A stretch of DNA of 5,805 nt from Syntrophomonadaceae bacterium (GTDB lineage Bacteria; Bacillota; Dethiobacteria; DTU022). This document shows positions 1 through 5,053 of the stretch, in pieces. The stretch is from assembly GCA_007136055.1 (NCBI GenBank), contig SLHT01000009.1, positions 1 to 5,805 on the forward strand. Reading direction: 5' to 3'. Under the pieces are notes generated by a model, which saw nothing but the letters and a program-made list of their open reading frames with translations, made no database searches and was not told where the DNA came from. The translations under genes were made by a program, and so were the position numbers. The stretch's first letter is position 1; each line of letters opens with the position of its first letter.

Positions 1-123
1 GTCAATAGAGTTTTTACATTTATGGCGTTAAAGGCAAAACACCCAATTCTATCGACCTGCTTTATAATTGCCTGCGCATGCCCTCGGCACAACGGTAGAT
101 TGCGGAAATTCTCTTTTTTTATT

Positions 124-249
124 TTACCTGATCAATAATTCTTTTACTTTAGTAGCTTGATCCATTCCCTGATTGCTTAATTCTTCTGCTCGCTTTGTCA
201 GATGTAATTTGCCCTGTTTTGTTTGACAAGTCAAGCCGCAAATTATACA
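124..249 (-). pseudogene. Possible remnant of a small minus-strand gene
   Basis: Between two stop codons the minus strand is open for 41 codons. The deduced peptide looks protein-like: it begins with a CxxCxxxC-type cluster, has a basic stretch, and ends in a charged helix of the kind RAEELSNQGM...VKELLIR before a TAA at 126-124. There is no ATG. The only usable start is a TTG at 234-232, with no Shine-Dalgarno sequence upstream, and the frame runs under the promoter of the next gene. It could be the tail of a decayed gene or a chance open frame. I do not recognise a family. Confidence 0.2.
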
Positions 250-251
250 TT
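223..251 (+). promoter_or_regulatory. Sigma-A-like promoter of the DUF2769 gene
   Basis: A perfect -35 hexamer TTGACA (223-228) is followed after 17 nt by TACATT (246-251), a 4/6 match to the -10 consensus. A perfect TATAAT also lies at 266-271 but has only a poor -35 partner, so two start points are possible. The -35 box is half of a perfect dyad, TTGAC-AA-GTCAA (223-234), which could be an operator. Confidence 0.5.
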
Positions 252-286
252 AGAAGTAAGTTGTATATAATATTTCAAATACCACC

Positions 287-293
287 GGAGGTG
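287..293 (+). promoter_or_regulatory. Ribosome binding site fixing a GTG start
   Basis: GGAGGTG lies 5-7 nt before the GTG at 299, at standard spacing. It is the reason for choosing GTG 299 over later in-frame ATG codons. Confidence 0.85.
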
Positions 294-298
294 CGACA

Positions 299-580
299 GT
301 GAAAAAAGTGCCAAGGACAAAAGAAAACCTGATGAAATGCCTCTGTAAAAACTGCCCCAGCTATACTTTTGCCTGCAAATTGATGGCTACACCGGGTAAC
401 ATTATTCTATTAATTGATACCATGGATGACGACAGACTGCATGCTGAAACCATGTTTTGTGCATATAACAAAAGCCAGTGCATCACTGAAGAAAAAGGTT
501 GTGAATGCTCAGGTTGTAAAGTATACAGGGAAAATGAACTTGGAAAAACTTATTTTTGTACCAACGCTGGCGGAAAGTAA
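299..580 (+). CDS. Cysteine-rich DUF2769-family protein
   Basis: This is a small protein of 93 residues starting at GTG, placed by an excellent ribosome binding site. Ten cysteines are visible: C14, C16, C19 and C26 in an N-terminal CxCxxCPSY block, C54 and C61 in the middle, C68, C70 and C73 in a GCECSGC block, and C87 near the end. The opening VPRTKENLMKCLCKNCPSY and the closing GxxYFC pattern match what I remember of DUF2769, a family of small proteins from methanogenic archaea and anaerobic bacteria with no known function. The cysteine pairs suggest bound zinc or an iron-sulfur cluster, but that is inference. There is no signal peptide or membrane segment, so it is probably cytosolic. It has its own promoter. 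With no clear terminator after it, read-through into the photolyase gene is possible. Confidence 0.75.
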   Translation: MKKVPRTKENLMKCLCKNCPSYTFACKLMATPGNIILLIDTMDDDRLHAETMFCAYNKSQCITEEKGCECSGCKVYRENELGKTYFCTNAGGK

Positions 581-630
581 GATGGGAAATTCAAACCTTT
601 TTTTCAAATCTTGCAGGTTAAAACAGCATA

Positions 631-759
631 ATGATTTTACGTTCACCATACCCTGGTGAAGTTATCATAAAAATCAAAGCATCTCTCCTCTCAATCGCTT
701 TGCTGATAATTATGGCTGGCTTACTGGTTACATACCTCAATTATAGGGAATGGACTTAG
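631..759 (+). CDS. Candidate 42-residue single-span membrane peptide
   Basis: An ATG at 631 opens a 42-codon frame ending with TAG at 757-759, just 3 nt before the photolyase ATG. The product has a short polar start, lysines at 14 and 16, a hydrophobic stretch at about residues 17-36 (ASLLSIALLIIMAGLLVTYL) long enough to cross a membrane once, and a short tail, NYREWT. Positive residues before the helix fit an N-in orientation or an uncleaved signal anchor. The ribosome binding site is weak (AGGT at 615-618, 12 nt from the ATG). The near-abutting stop and start fit translational coupling to the photolyase, which itself lacks a strong ribosome binding site. I do not recognise a family. It could also be a chance frame in the leader. 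Confidence 0.4.
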   Translation: MILRSPYPGEVIIKIKASLLSIALLIIMAGLLVTYLNYREWT

Positions 760-762
760 AAA

Positions 763-2142
763 ATGCAGAAGGTCGTTAATAACAGCCGAGTTCTCAAACT
801 GAATAACCAGCCAATTCAAAACCGGCCGGTTATATACTGGATGAGCAGGGATCAAAGAGTAAATGATAACTGGGCCCTTCTTTATGCCAGTGAACTGGCC
901 CTGAAAAACAAGGTCCCCATGGTTGTTGCCTTCTGCCTGGTCCCTCAGTTTTTAGAAGCAACCCAGCGCCAGTACGATTTTATGCTCAAAGGCCTGGCTG
1001 AAACAGAAAACCAGCTCAGCAAACTAAATATTAATTTCTACCTTTTAAACGGAAACCCGGAACTTGAAATCGATCGCTTATGCCGCAAGCTGAAGGCTGG
1101 GGCCCTGGTTAGCGATTTCTCTCCCCTGAGAATTAACCGAAAGTGGAAAAAAGCATTGATAAAAACTTTGCCTCTAGCTTTTTACGAAGTTGATGCCCAC
1201 AATATTGTCCCCTGTTGGGCAGCATCGCCGAAGCAGGAATATGCAGCTTATACTTTGCGCCCAAAAATCAAAAAACAACTTCCTGAATTTCTGACTGCTA
1301 TTCCCCAGATCAAAAAACACCCCTTTACTTCCTCTCAGCAGACTGCACTTGTGGAATGGGGAAAAGCTACAGATAGCCTGAAGATTAACCGAAACATTAA
1401 AGAAGTGACCCATTTTGAACCGGGTGAAAAAGCAGCCCGGAAAGCGGTGCGCAACTTTATTGAGTATAAACTTGCCCGGTATGATAGCGAGCGCAACAAC
1501 CCAAACTTTGACGGACAATCCAACCTTTCCCCCTACCTGCATTTTGGGCACTTAAGTGCCCAGAGCCTGGCTATGATGGTTAAAGAAGCTGAAGCACCAG
1601 GTATTAATCCGGACGCATTCTTAGAAGAACTGATTATACGGCGCGAGCTTTCCGATAACTTTTGCTATTACAATGAACGCTACGATACCATGGAAGCCTT
1701 CCCCCGCTGGGCAAAAGAAAGCCTGACTAAACATGCAGAAGACACCCGGGAATATATTTATACCCCGGTGGAATTTGAAAAGGCCGAAACTCATGATCGG
1801 CTCTGGAATGCGGCTCAACTCGAAATGGTCGGCCGGGGAAAAATGCATGGATACATGCGGATGTACTGGGCCAAGAAAATCCTGGAATGGACAGAATCGC
1901 CGGAGCAGGCCTTGACTATTGCCATTTATCTTAACGATAAATACTCATTGGACGGCAGAGATCCAAACGGTTATGCCGGTATTGCCTGGAGCATCGGCGG
2001 AGTTCATGACCGAGCCTGGAAAGAACGTCCTGTTTTCGGAAAAGTACGCTACATGAGTTACAGGGGCAGTAAAACAAAGTTTAATATAGAGAAATACATT
2101 GAAAGTACCGGGCGCTTTGACAAAACAGGGAAAGAAATATAG
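763..2142 (+). CDS. phr: Class II CPD photolyase (deoxyribodipyrimidine photo-lyase)
   Basis: This light-driven flavoenzyme splits cyclobutane pyrimidine dimers in UV-damaged DNA. The 459-residue length is normal for class II. The N-terminal alpha/beta antenna domain (about residues 20-160) begins RPVIYWMSRDQRVNDNWALL, typical of the class. The helical FAD domain carries SNLSPYLHFGHLS (253-265), EELIIRRELSDNF (288-300), WNAAQLEMVGRGKMHGYMRMYWAKKILEW (shown here as W348 to W376) and YLNDKYSLDGRDPNGYAGIAWSIGG (Y389 to G413). From memory, a constant offset of 12 from the Methanosarcina mazei enzyme places the electron-transfer tryptophans at W348, W369 and W376, the FAD-contacting asparagine at N391, and lesion-contacting E289 and W409; all are present, so the enzyme should be active. 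The ATG at 763 follows the stop of the small upstream frame by 3 nt. The ribosome binding site is weak (GGA at 752-754), so coupling is plausible. No promoter of its own is evident. Confidence 0.96.
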   Translation: MQKVVNNSRVLKLNNQPIQNRPVIYWMSRDQRVNDNWALLYASELALKNKVPMVVAFCLVPQFLEATQRQYDFMLKGLAETENQLSKLNINFYLLNGNPELEIDRLCRKLKAGALVSDFSPLRINRKWKKALIKTLPLAFYEVDAHNIVPCWAASPKQEYAAYTLRPKIKKQLPEFLTAIPQIKKHPFTSSQQTALVEWGKATDSLKINRNIKEVTHFEPGEKAARKAVRNFIEYKLARYDSERNNPNFDGQSNLSPYLHFGHLSAQSLAMMVKEAEAPGINPDAFLEELIIRRELSDNFCYYNERYDTMEAFPRWAKESLTKHAEDTREYIYTPVEFEKAETHDRLWNAAQLEMVGRGKMHGYMRMYWAKKILEWTESPEQALTIAIYLNDKYSLDGRDPNGYAGIAWSIGGVHDRAWKERPVFGKVRYMSYRGSKTKFNIEKYIESTGRFDKTGKEI

Positions 2143-2144
2143 AT

Positions 2145-2351
2145 TCACGCAGATAGCTCTATGTGATATTGGTATTGAAATATGCATCGCATCCTACTTA
2201 CTTTGATCCTTTTCTGCTTTTCGTAAGCTTGGATGTCTCCAGGGTTTTTCACACTGGCAACGCTCTTAATCAATTCAGCTGCCTCAGAGCCACTTAATCT
2301 CACTCTATCATCGTATTCCAAGCATCGATAATTGTTTTTTTCTGACTGAAC
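2145..2351 (-). pseudogene. Decayed C-terminal fragment of a RAYT-type (Y1) transposase
   Basis: On the minus strand a 69-codon frame, bounded by TAA (2354-2352) and TGA (2147-2145), encodes CLEYDDRVRLSGSEAAELI, then KSVASVKNPGDIQAYEKQKR. From memory this matches the segment just before the C-terminal helix-turn-helix of REP-associated tyrosine transposases: an acidic linker, RL(T/S)xxEA, a short helix, then a (D/E)(I/L)Qxx(E/D)KxKR motif. The expected continuation (a second helix and an SIRQIxRLTG-like motif) is missing; after KRIKV the sequence changes character and stops. The catalytic HUH domain and its tyrosine are absent, and there is no start codon except a TTG at 2321. It is therefore a non-functional remnant, if the family assignment is right. 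It converges on the photolyase 3' end. Confidence 0.4.
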
Positions 2352-2518
2352 TTAGCCCATACCAGCCAGGCTGGAGCAAATATTAGGCGAGATCCGCAGT
2401 GTGTTGGGTAGTGAGCAAGTTTATAGTCTGCCGGCGAAAAAACTTATAAAATCAGGGTACATTTTGATTTAACAACAACCTCGCGCCGGGATAATAATCT
2501 ATAGTAATAATTAGCATG

Positions 2519-2547
2519 TTGCCAGAATTAAAGGTCAAGAGTATAAT
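2519..2547 (+). promoter_or_regulatory. Strong sigma-A-like promoter of the RDD gene
   Basis: TTGCCA (2519-2524, 5/6 match) and a perfect TATAAT (2542-2547) are separated by exactly 17 nt. Transcription would start near 2554, giving a short leader of about 45 nt before the ATG at 2601. Confidence 0.7.
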
Positions 2548-2587
2548 TTGCTTAGCTTGAGGGCTGGTTTTCACTACTCATATCAAT

Positions 2588-2592
2588 GGAGG
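2588..2592 (+). promoter_or_regulatory. Ribosome binding site deciding the RDD start
   Basis: GGAGG sits 8 nt before the ATG at 2601. An upstream in-frame ATG at 2586 overlaps this GGAGG and has no site of its own, so 2601 is the real start. Confidence 0.85.
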
Positions 2593-2600
2593 CGTGGACT

Positions 2601-3026
2601 ATGACTGAAGGAGAAATTTTTACAGATAATTATGTAAGTGTTGGCTTTCGTTTTGTTGCTTTTCTGATTGATAGTGTTATGTTTTTTATTTTAGCTTATT
2701 TTATTGCTTCGGTTACCGGTGGGACAACCGCTGCTGGATTTGAGTTGCAGGGTGGCCCGTTTTTCTTGCTTACCCTTTTAGGATTTCTTTACTACTGGTT
2801 AATGGAGGCGTTCCTTGGTGGAACAGTGGGCAAATTAGTAATTGGAATAAAGGTGCAGATGTCAGATGGAAGCCCTTGTACGCTGGTGGCCTCCTTAACT
2901 CGAAACTTGTTGCGAATAGTTGATGGGCTTTTCATTTATCTTATCGCTGCAATTCTTGTTTGGACTTCTCCGACCAGGCAAAGACTCGGTGACAGGGTAG
3001 CCGGGACAGTGGTTGTAAAAAAATAA
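2601..3026 (+). CDS. RDD-family membrane protein
   Basis: This small integral membrane protein has 141 residues from the ATG at 2601, chosen over the in-frame ATG at 2586 because GGAGG precedes it. It has the layout of the RDD family: the conserved arginine (R17) at the start of the first membrane helix, an aspartate inside that helix (D24), and a C-terminal QRLGDRVAGTVVV block carrying a further conserved-type aspartate (D131). Likely membrane segments are at about 16-36, 53-72 and 108-121. The loop after the second helix has the family's GTVGKLVIGIKV motif (74-85), followed by a conserved-looking arginine/aspartate helix (R101, R105, D108). Transport or ion-exchange roles have been suggested for the family, but the substrate here cannot be told. 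It has its own strong promoter and seems to be a single-gene transcript. Confidence 0.9.
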   Translation: MTEGEIFTDNYVSVGFRFVAFLIDSVMFFILAYFIASVTGGTTAAGFELQGGPFFLLTLLGFLYYWLMEAFLGGTVGKLVIGIKVQMSDGSPCTLVASLTRNLLRIVDGLFIYLIAAILVWTSPTRQRLGDRVAGTVVVKK

Positions 3027-3038
3027 TAGAGCATAACT

Positions 3039-3087
3039 AAACTGAGAAACCAGCTGCTCAGTAGCTTATTCAGGTTTTTATTTTTTT
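3039..3087 (+). terminator. Imperfect terminator of the RDD gene
   Basis: A T5AT7 tract (3075-3087) follows foldable sequence. One option is a simple stem ACTGAG (3041-3046) / CTCAGT (3057-3062), but it ends 12 nt before the T-tract. The other is an interrupted stem in which AAACTGA (3039-3045) pairs with TCAGGTTT (3070-3077, one bulged G) around an inner AGCT/AGCT pair, directly abutting the tract. Position and T-tract fit a terminator; the stem is weak. Confidence 0.4.
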
Positions 3088-3142
3088 AGCCGATGCGTTT
3101 TGGGGATCGCGCCAGAGAATGGTTCCCGGAACGCATCGGCTA
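3087..3142 (+). repeat. 20-bp hairpin, fully paired only as plus-strand RNA
   Basis: Bases 3087-3106 pair with 3123-3142. The outer 13 pairs are perfect Watson-Crick (AGCCGATGCGTT with AACGCATCGGCT, plus a closing T-A), and the inner seven include three wobbles (3100 U-G, 3101 U-G, 3105 G-U). In a minus-strand transcript those would be A-C mismatches, so the pairing favours a plus-strand RNA. The 16-nt loop can be narrowed by three more weak pairs. No U-tract follows; the T-tract precedes the stem, so it is not a standard terminator on either strand. It may be a REP/MITE-like element, an mRNA-end stabiliser or part of a small RNA. Confidence 0.75.
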
Positions 3143-3187
3143 TTGGCTATCTTGACACGCCTTGTTGTCCCTTTAAAATTATTAAAT

Positions 3188-3209
3188 CAGGCAGGGATAT
3201 CCTTGCCTG
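3188..3209. repeat. 22-bp near-perfect palindrome
   Basis: CAGGCAGGGAT is followed directly by ATCCTTGCCTG. Eleven base pairs are formed with no spacer, ten Watson-Crick and one G-T (3194/3203). The zero-length spacer suits a DNA-binding dyad or cruciform better than an RNA hairpin, though an RNA stem with an AU-rich loop is possible. No known binding consensus is recognised. Confidence 0.7.
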
Positions 3210-3251
3210 GCTGGTCCGTCTGACAACCCATATACCAAGCAAGGGTTAGCA

Positions 3252-3282
3252 GATGGTTAGTTGCTATAGCTATTAATCCATC
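3252..3282 (+). repeat. Imperfect 12-pair hairpin in the DUF401 leader region
   Basis: GATGG (3252-3256) pairs with CCATC (3278-3282). After one bulged T (3277), TTAGT pairs with the facing bases to 3272 (including G3260-U3273). A T-T mismatch and then GC/GC close a TATA loop (3265-3268). It is 130 nt upstream of the DUF401 start and has no following U-tract. Confidence 0.45.
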
Positions 3283-3374
3283 ATATCTAAGGGTACGCGC
3301 AAAAATAAACTCTCATCTCTAGAATCAGTAGAATTGTAATTCTTGAAATACTTTTATTATCCTTCTTTCTAGCT

Positions 3375-3385
3375 TATGATATAAA
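3375..3385 (+). promoter_or_regulatory. Weak promoter -10 candidates for the DUF401 gene
   Basis: TATGAT (3375-3380, 5/6) and the overlapping TATAAA (3380-3385, 5/6) are plausible -10 boxes 28-38 nt before the TTG start. No good -35 lies at 16-18 nt: TTGAAA at 3343-3348 is too far upstream, and the nearer T-rich sequence matches poorly. It is noted only because the gene needs a promoter. Confidence 0.25.
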
Positions 3386-3401
3386 AAACATCCTTCTGTA
3401 A

Positions 3402-3405
3402 GAGG
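3402..3405 (+). promoter_or_regulatory. Ribosome binding site supporting a TTG start
   Basis: GAGG lies 7 nt before TTG 3413. The nearby ATG at 3407 is in the same frame but is followed at once by TAA, so it cannot start the protein. The next in-frame ATG is at codon 32, inside the hydrophobic N-terminal region. Confidence 0.75.
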
Positions 3406-3412
3406 TATGTAA

Positions 3413-4678
3413 TTGTTAAATAATTCCGGAACAGTTGTTTTCGAAGCAGCAGGAGTATTAGTATCTATCTTCCTGATCATTTACCTGATCCGCCGTAGTT
3501 GGAAAATGTACTCGGTGTTGTTGCTTGCAATCCTGATTTTAGCATTGACTAACAGCTTTAACTTAAGCGAAAACCTGTTATTGCTTTTTAATTCGATAAC
3601 CAGTTACACAGCTTTTTACCTGGTTTCTATGGTTATTTCCATCACCCTGCTGGGCCACTTACACCGCGAAATCGGGGCTATGGAACAAATGGTCGAAAAT
3701 CTGCGCTTTTTAATCCGTGACCCGCGGGCCCTGGTTATATTTCTACCGGCCACTATATCTCTATTTTCATCCGTACCGGGAGGAGCCATTATCTCGGCAC
3801 CAATGGTTGAAAAAACCGGAACAGCCCTGAAAATGCCTGCAATCGAACAGGCTGTTTCAAACATGGTTTACCGGCATCTTGTTGTACTGGTAACCCCTTT
3901 CAATACCAGCTTGATTATGGCATCAGCGCTAAGCGGAATAAGCATAATCAGCTATTTGAGTTATACAATTCCGGTTATCGTCATCGTATTCGCAATCACA
4001 ACCTTACTGGTCTTTCTTCGCTACCAAAAGCAAGAAGAAGAAAAAGATATTACAAGCGAAGACAAGAGCATAAAATATGCAATCAAAATGATCTTAATTA
4101 CAGCTTCACCATATGTTCTCGCCATCACGTTAGGGCTGGCTGTCGGAATTTTTTTCCCCCTGGCTGTTATAGCCGGGATTATAACCTGCTTCTTTATTAA
4201 CCTGCCCGGAGAAAAGGCAAGCAGGATCCTATATGAGCGCTTATTCATCCTTTTTAAAGGCTTTAACTGGGCCCTGGCTTTATCTACATTGACAATAGTA
4301 ATTTACAAAGACTTTATGTTAGAAGCAGACTCTTTTCAGCAGTCAGTCCATTACCTTTTTGATCTCGGCCTGCCCCTTACAGTCCTGCGGATCGGCCTTC
4401 CCTTTATAACAGGCTTTATTACCGGCAATAACGCTGCTTCCCTGGGAATTGCCCTGCCCATTTTGATTCCTTTTCTCGGTCCCGACATGCTTTCTATCCG
4501 CTATTTCGGTATTGCATATTTAAGCTCTTATGCTGGCTACTTCGGTTCACCCGTCCATCTCTGCACTTACGTAACTAATGAATACTTTAAAACCCCGCTC
4601 TATACTTTAATTAAACGGGTAAATATCTACGGGGCACTTTTATTGTTCGTCGGCCTTATAACGGCTGTTTTTTACTAG
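3413..4678 (+). CDS. DUF401-family integral membrane protein, probable transporter
   Basis: This is a polytopic membrane protein of 421 residues from a TTG start placed by the GAGG site. Most of its length is hydrophobic and about 10-12 membrane segments are likely. A short charged cytoplasmic-type loop, RYQKQEEEKDITSEDKS (203-219), divides two halves. Each half has a glycine/proline-rich unwound-helix motif: SSVPGGAIISAPMVE (119-133) in the first, and GFITGNNAASLGIALPIL (334-351) followed by YAGYFGSPVHLC (373-384) in the second. This pattern and overall length match DUF401 (the AF0261-type membrane proteins shared by archaea and anaerobic bacteria), which resembles two-repeat ion or organic-anion transporters. 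The substrate is unknown and nothing next to the gene suggests one; it appears to be transcribed alone. The family call is secure; the transport role is inference. Confidence 0.88.
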   Translation: MLNNSGTVVFEAAGVLVSIFLIIYLIRRSWKMYSVLLLAILILALTNSFNLSENLLLLFNSITSYTAFYLVSMVISITLLGHLHREIGAMEQMVENLRFLIRDPRALVIFLPATISLFSSVPGGAIISAPMVEKTGTALKMPAIEQAVSNMVYRHLVVLVTPFNTSLIMASALSGISIISYLSYTIPVIVIVFAITTLLVFLRYQKQEEEKDITSEDKSIKYAIKMILITASPYVLAITLGLAVGIFFPLAVIAGIITCFFINLPGEKASRILYERLFILFKGFNWALALSTLTIVIYKDFMLEADSFQQSVHYLFDLGLPLTVLRIGLPFITGFITGNNAASLGIALPILIPFLGPDMLSIRYFGIAYLSSYAGYFGSPVHLCTYVTNEYFKTPLYTLIKRVNIYGALLLFVGLITAVFY

Positions 4679-4802
4679 CATTAAACCTTTACACAATAAG
4701 CCGCCCATGTAAGTCGGCTCCGGGGGCCTACCCCTATGCACCTCTGGTCAAGTTACAGTCAAAAAATATAGCGGTTTAACCGTAAACAAAATGTATCACT
4801 TC

Positions 4803-4840
4803 AGGGAGTCACTCCAAACCGTCCCCCTATTTTATTTTAC
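4803..4840 (+). terminator. Possible terminator of the DUF401 gene
   Basis: AGGG (4803-4806) can pair with CCCT (4825-4828) around the inner dyad GGAGT-C-ACTCC (an alternative pairing), followed by the T-rich TATTTTATTTTA. It lies 125 nt after the stop codon and the stem is short, so this is tentative. Confidence 0.28.
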
Positions 4841-4852
4841 TGCTTGCGATAT

Positions 4853-4883
4853 TTGACAACAACGACTATAGCAATGCTAATAT
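4853..4883 (+). promoter_or_regulatory. Upstream promoter candidate for prfC
   Basis: A perfect TTGACA (4853-4858) is followed after 19 nt by TAATAT (4878-4883). The spacer is longer than the optimum of 17, so activity is uncertain. It would give a leader of about 165 nt. Confidence 0.35.
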
Positions 4884-4989
4884 AGTAGTTGAAATGTGCC
4901 AGGGGGACCTGCCCTTATACGCATTTATAGAGTCCGTATAGAGTCATGATGATTATCTTCGACACAAGCTGCAGAAATTCATTTACTTG

Positions 4990-4998
4990 TGGTATAGT
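4990..4998 (+). promoter_or_regulatory. Extended -10 promoter candidate for prfC
   Basis: TGG-TATAGT forms an extended -10 element (TGnTATAAT type, 5/6 in the hexamer) 55 nt before the TTG start. The -35 region is poor, which is usual for extended -10 promoters. Confidence 0.45.
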
Positions 4999-5053
4999 AG
5001 AAGGCGTGCAATTTTATGATCTAACACTGACAAACAAGGAGAATAGGATTAAT

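Larger units (their letters stand above)
1..298. other. Upstream intergenic region
   Basis: No convincing gene is visible at the left edge. Plus-strand frame 1 is open from base 1 to a stop near 135, and a minus-strand frame is also open across the first ~130 bases. Neither has a ribosome binding site, a recognisable motif or a family-like sequence, so I do not call them. A short minus-strand reading frame (124-249) is listed separately as a weak candidate. The right end holds the promoter and ribosome binding site of the cysteine-rich gene at 299. Confidence 0.6.
2143..2585. other. Intergenic region with transposase debris
   Basis: These 443 bases hold no intact gene. The minus strand has a 69-codon open stretch that reads like a decayed transposase tail (listed separately). 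A plus-strand frame (2356-2472) gives a helix-like peptide ending in SLPAKKLIKSGYILI before TAA, but has no ATG or ribosome binding site. A 13-bp perfect dyad, CCAGCC-A-GGCTGG, lies at 2362-2374. No clear terminator is seen after the photolyase. The promoter of the RDD gene is at 2519-2547. Confidence 0.6.
3027..3412. other. Intergenic region rich in inverted repeats
   Basis: These 386 bases between the RDD and DUF401 genes contain no open frame I would call. They hold, in order, an imperfect terminator-like structure (3039-3087), a 20-bp hairpin (3087-3142), a short direct repeat GGCTAT(T/C) at 3138-3150, a 22-bp near-palindrome (3188-3209), a 12-pair hairpin (3252-3282), and a 14-bp AT-rich dyad (3330-3343). 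The last 40 bases carry the DUF401 ribosome binding site and a weak promoter candidate. Confidence 0.7.
4679..5053. other. Intergenic region before prfC
   Basis: These 375 bases hold no gene. They contain a weak stem AGCCG/CGGCT (4699-4719), a GGGG/CCCC stem (4722-4734), the dyads CGGTT-T-AACCG (4772-4782) and GGAGT-C-ACTCC (4805-4815), REP-like strings (ACCGTCCCCCT ending at 4828; TGCCAGGGGGACCTG, 4897-4911), and two promoter candidates. An in-frame ATG pair (4946, 4949) could extend prfC upstream but is not supported by homology. Confidence 0.6.

Noticed and set aside
595..603. CCTTTTTTT after the DUF2769 gene as a terminator
   Set aside because: No stable stem precedes the T-run.
1174..1551. 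Minus-strand open frame of 125 codons inside the photolyase gene
   Set aside because: It is antisense to a well-conserved coding sequence, has no family-like content, and other minus-strand frames there are similar shadows.
2356..2472. Plus-strand 38-codon frame ending in SLPAKKLIKSGYILI
   Set aside because: It reads like a helix but has no ATG, no ribosome binding site and no family I recognise; it may be debris or chance.
2586..2600. Upstream in-frame ATG as the start of the RDD protein
   Set aside because: It overlaps the GGAGG that serves ATG 2601 and has no ribosome binding site of its own.
3285..3300. Sequence AAGGGTACGCGC, faintly like the T-box antiterminator motif
   Set aside because: The AGGGTGGnACCGCG core is not matched, no specifier-stem layout or following terminator is visible, and DUF401 is not an amino-acid gene.
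4958..4964. TTCGACA, the reverse complement of a Spo0A-box-like TGTCGAA, upstream of prfC
   Set aside because: It is a single 7-base match, expected by chance, and no sporulation link is visible.
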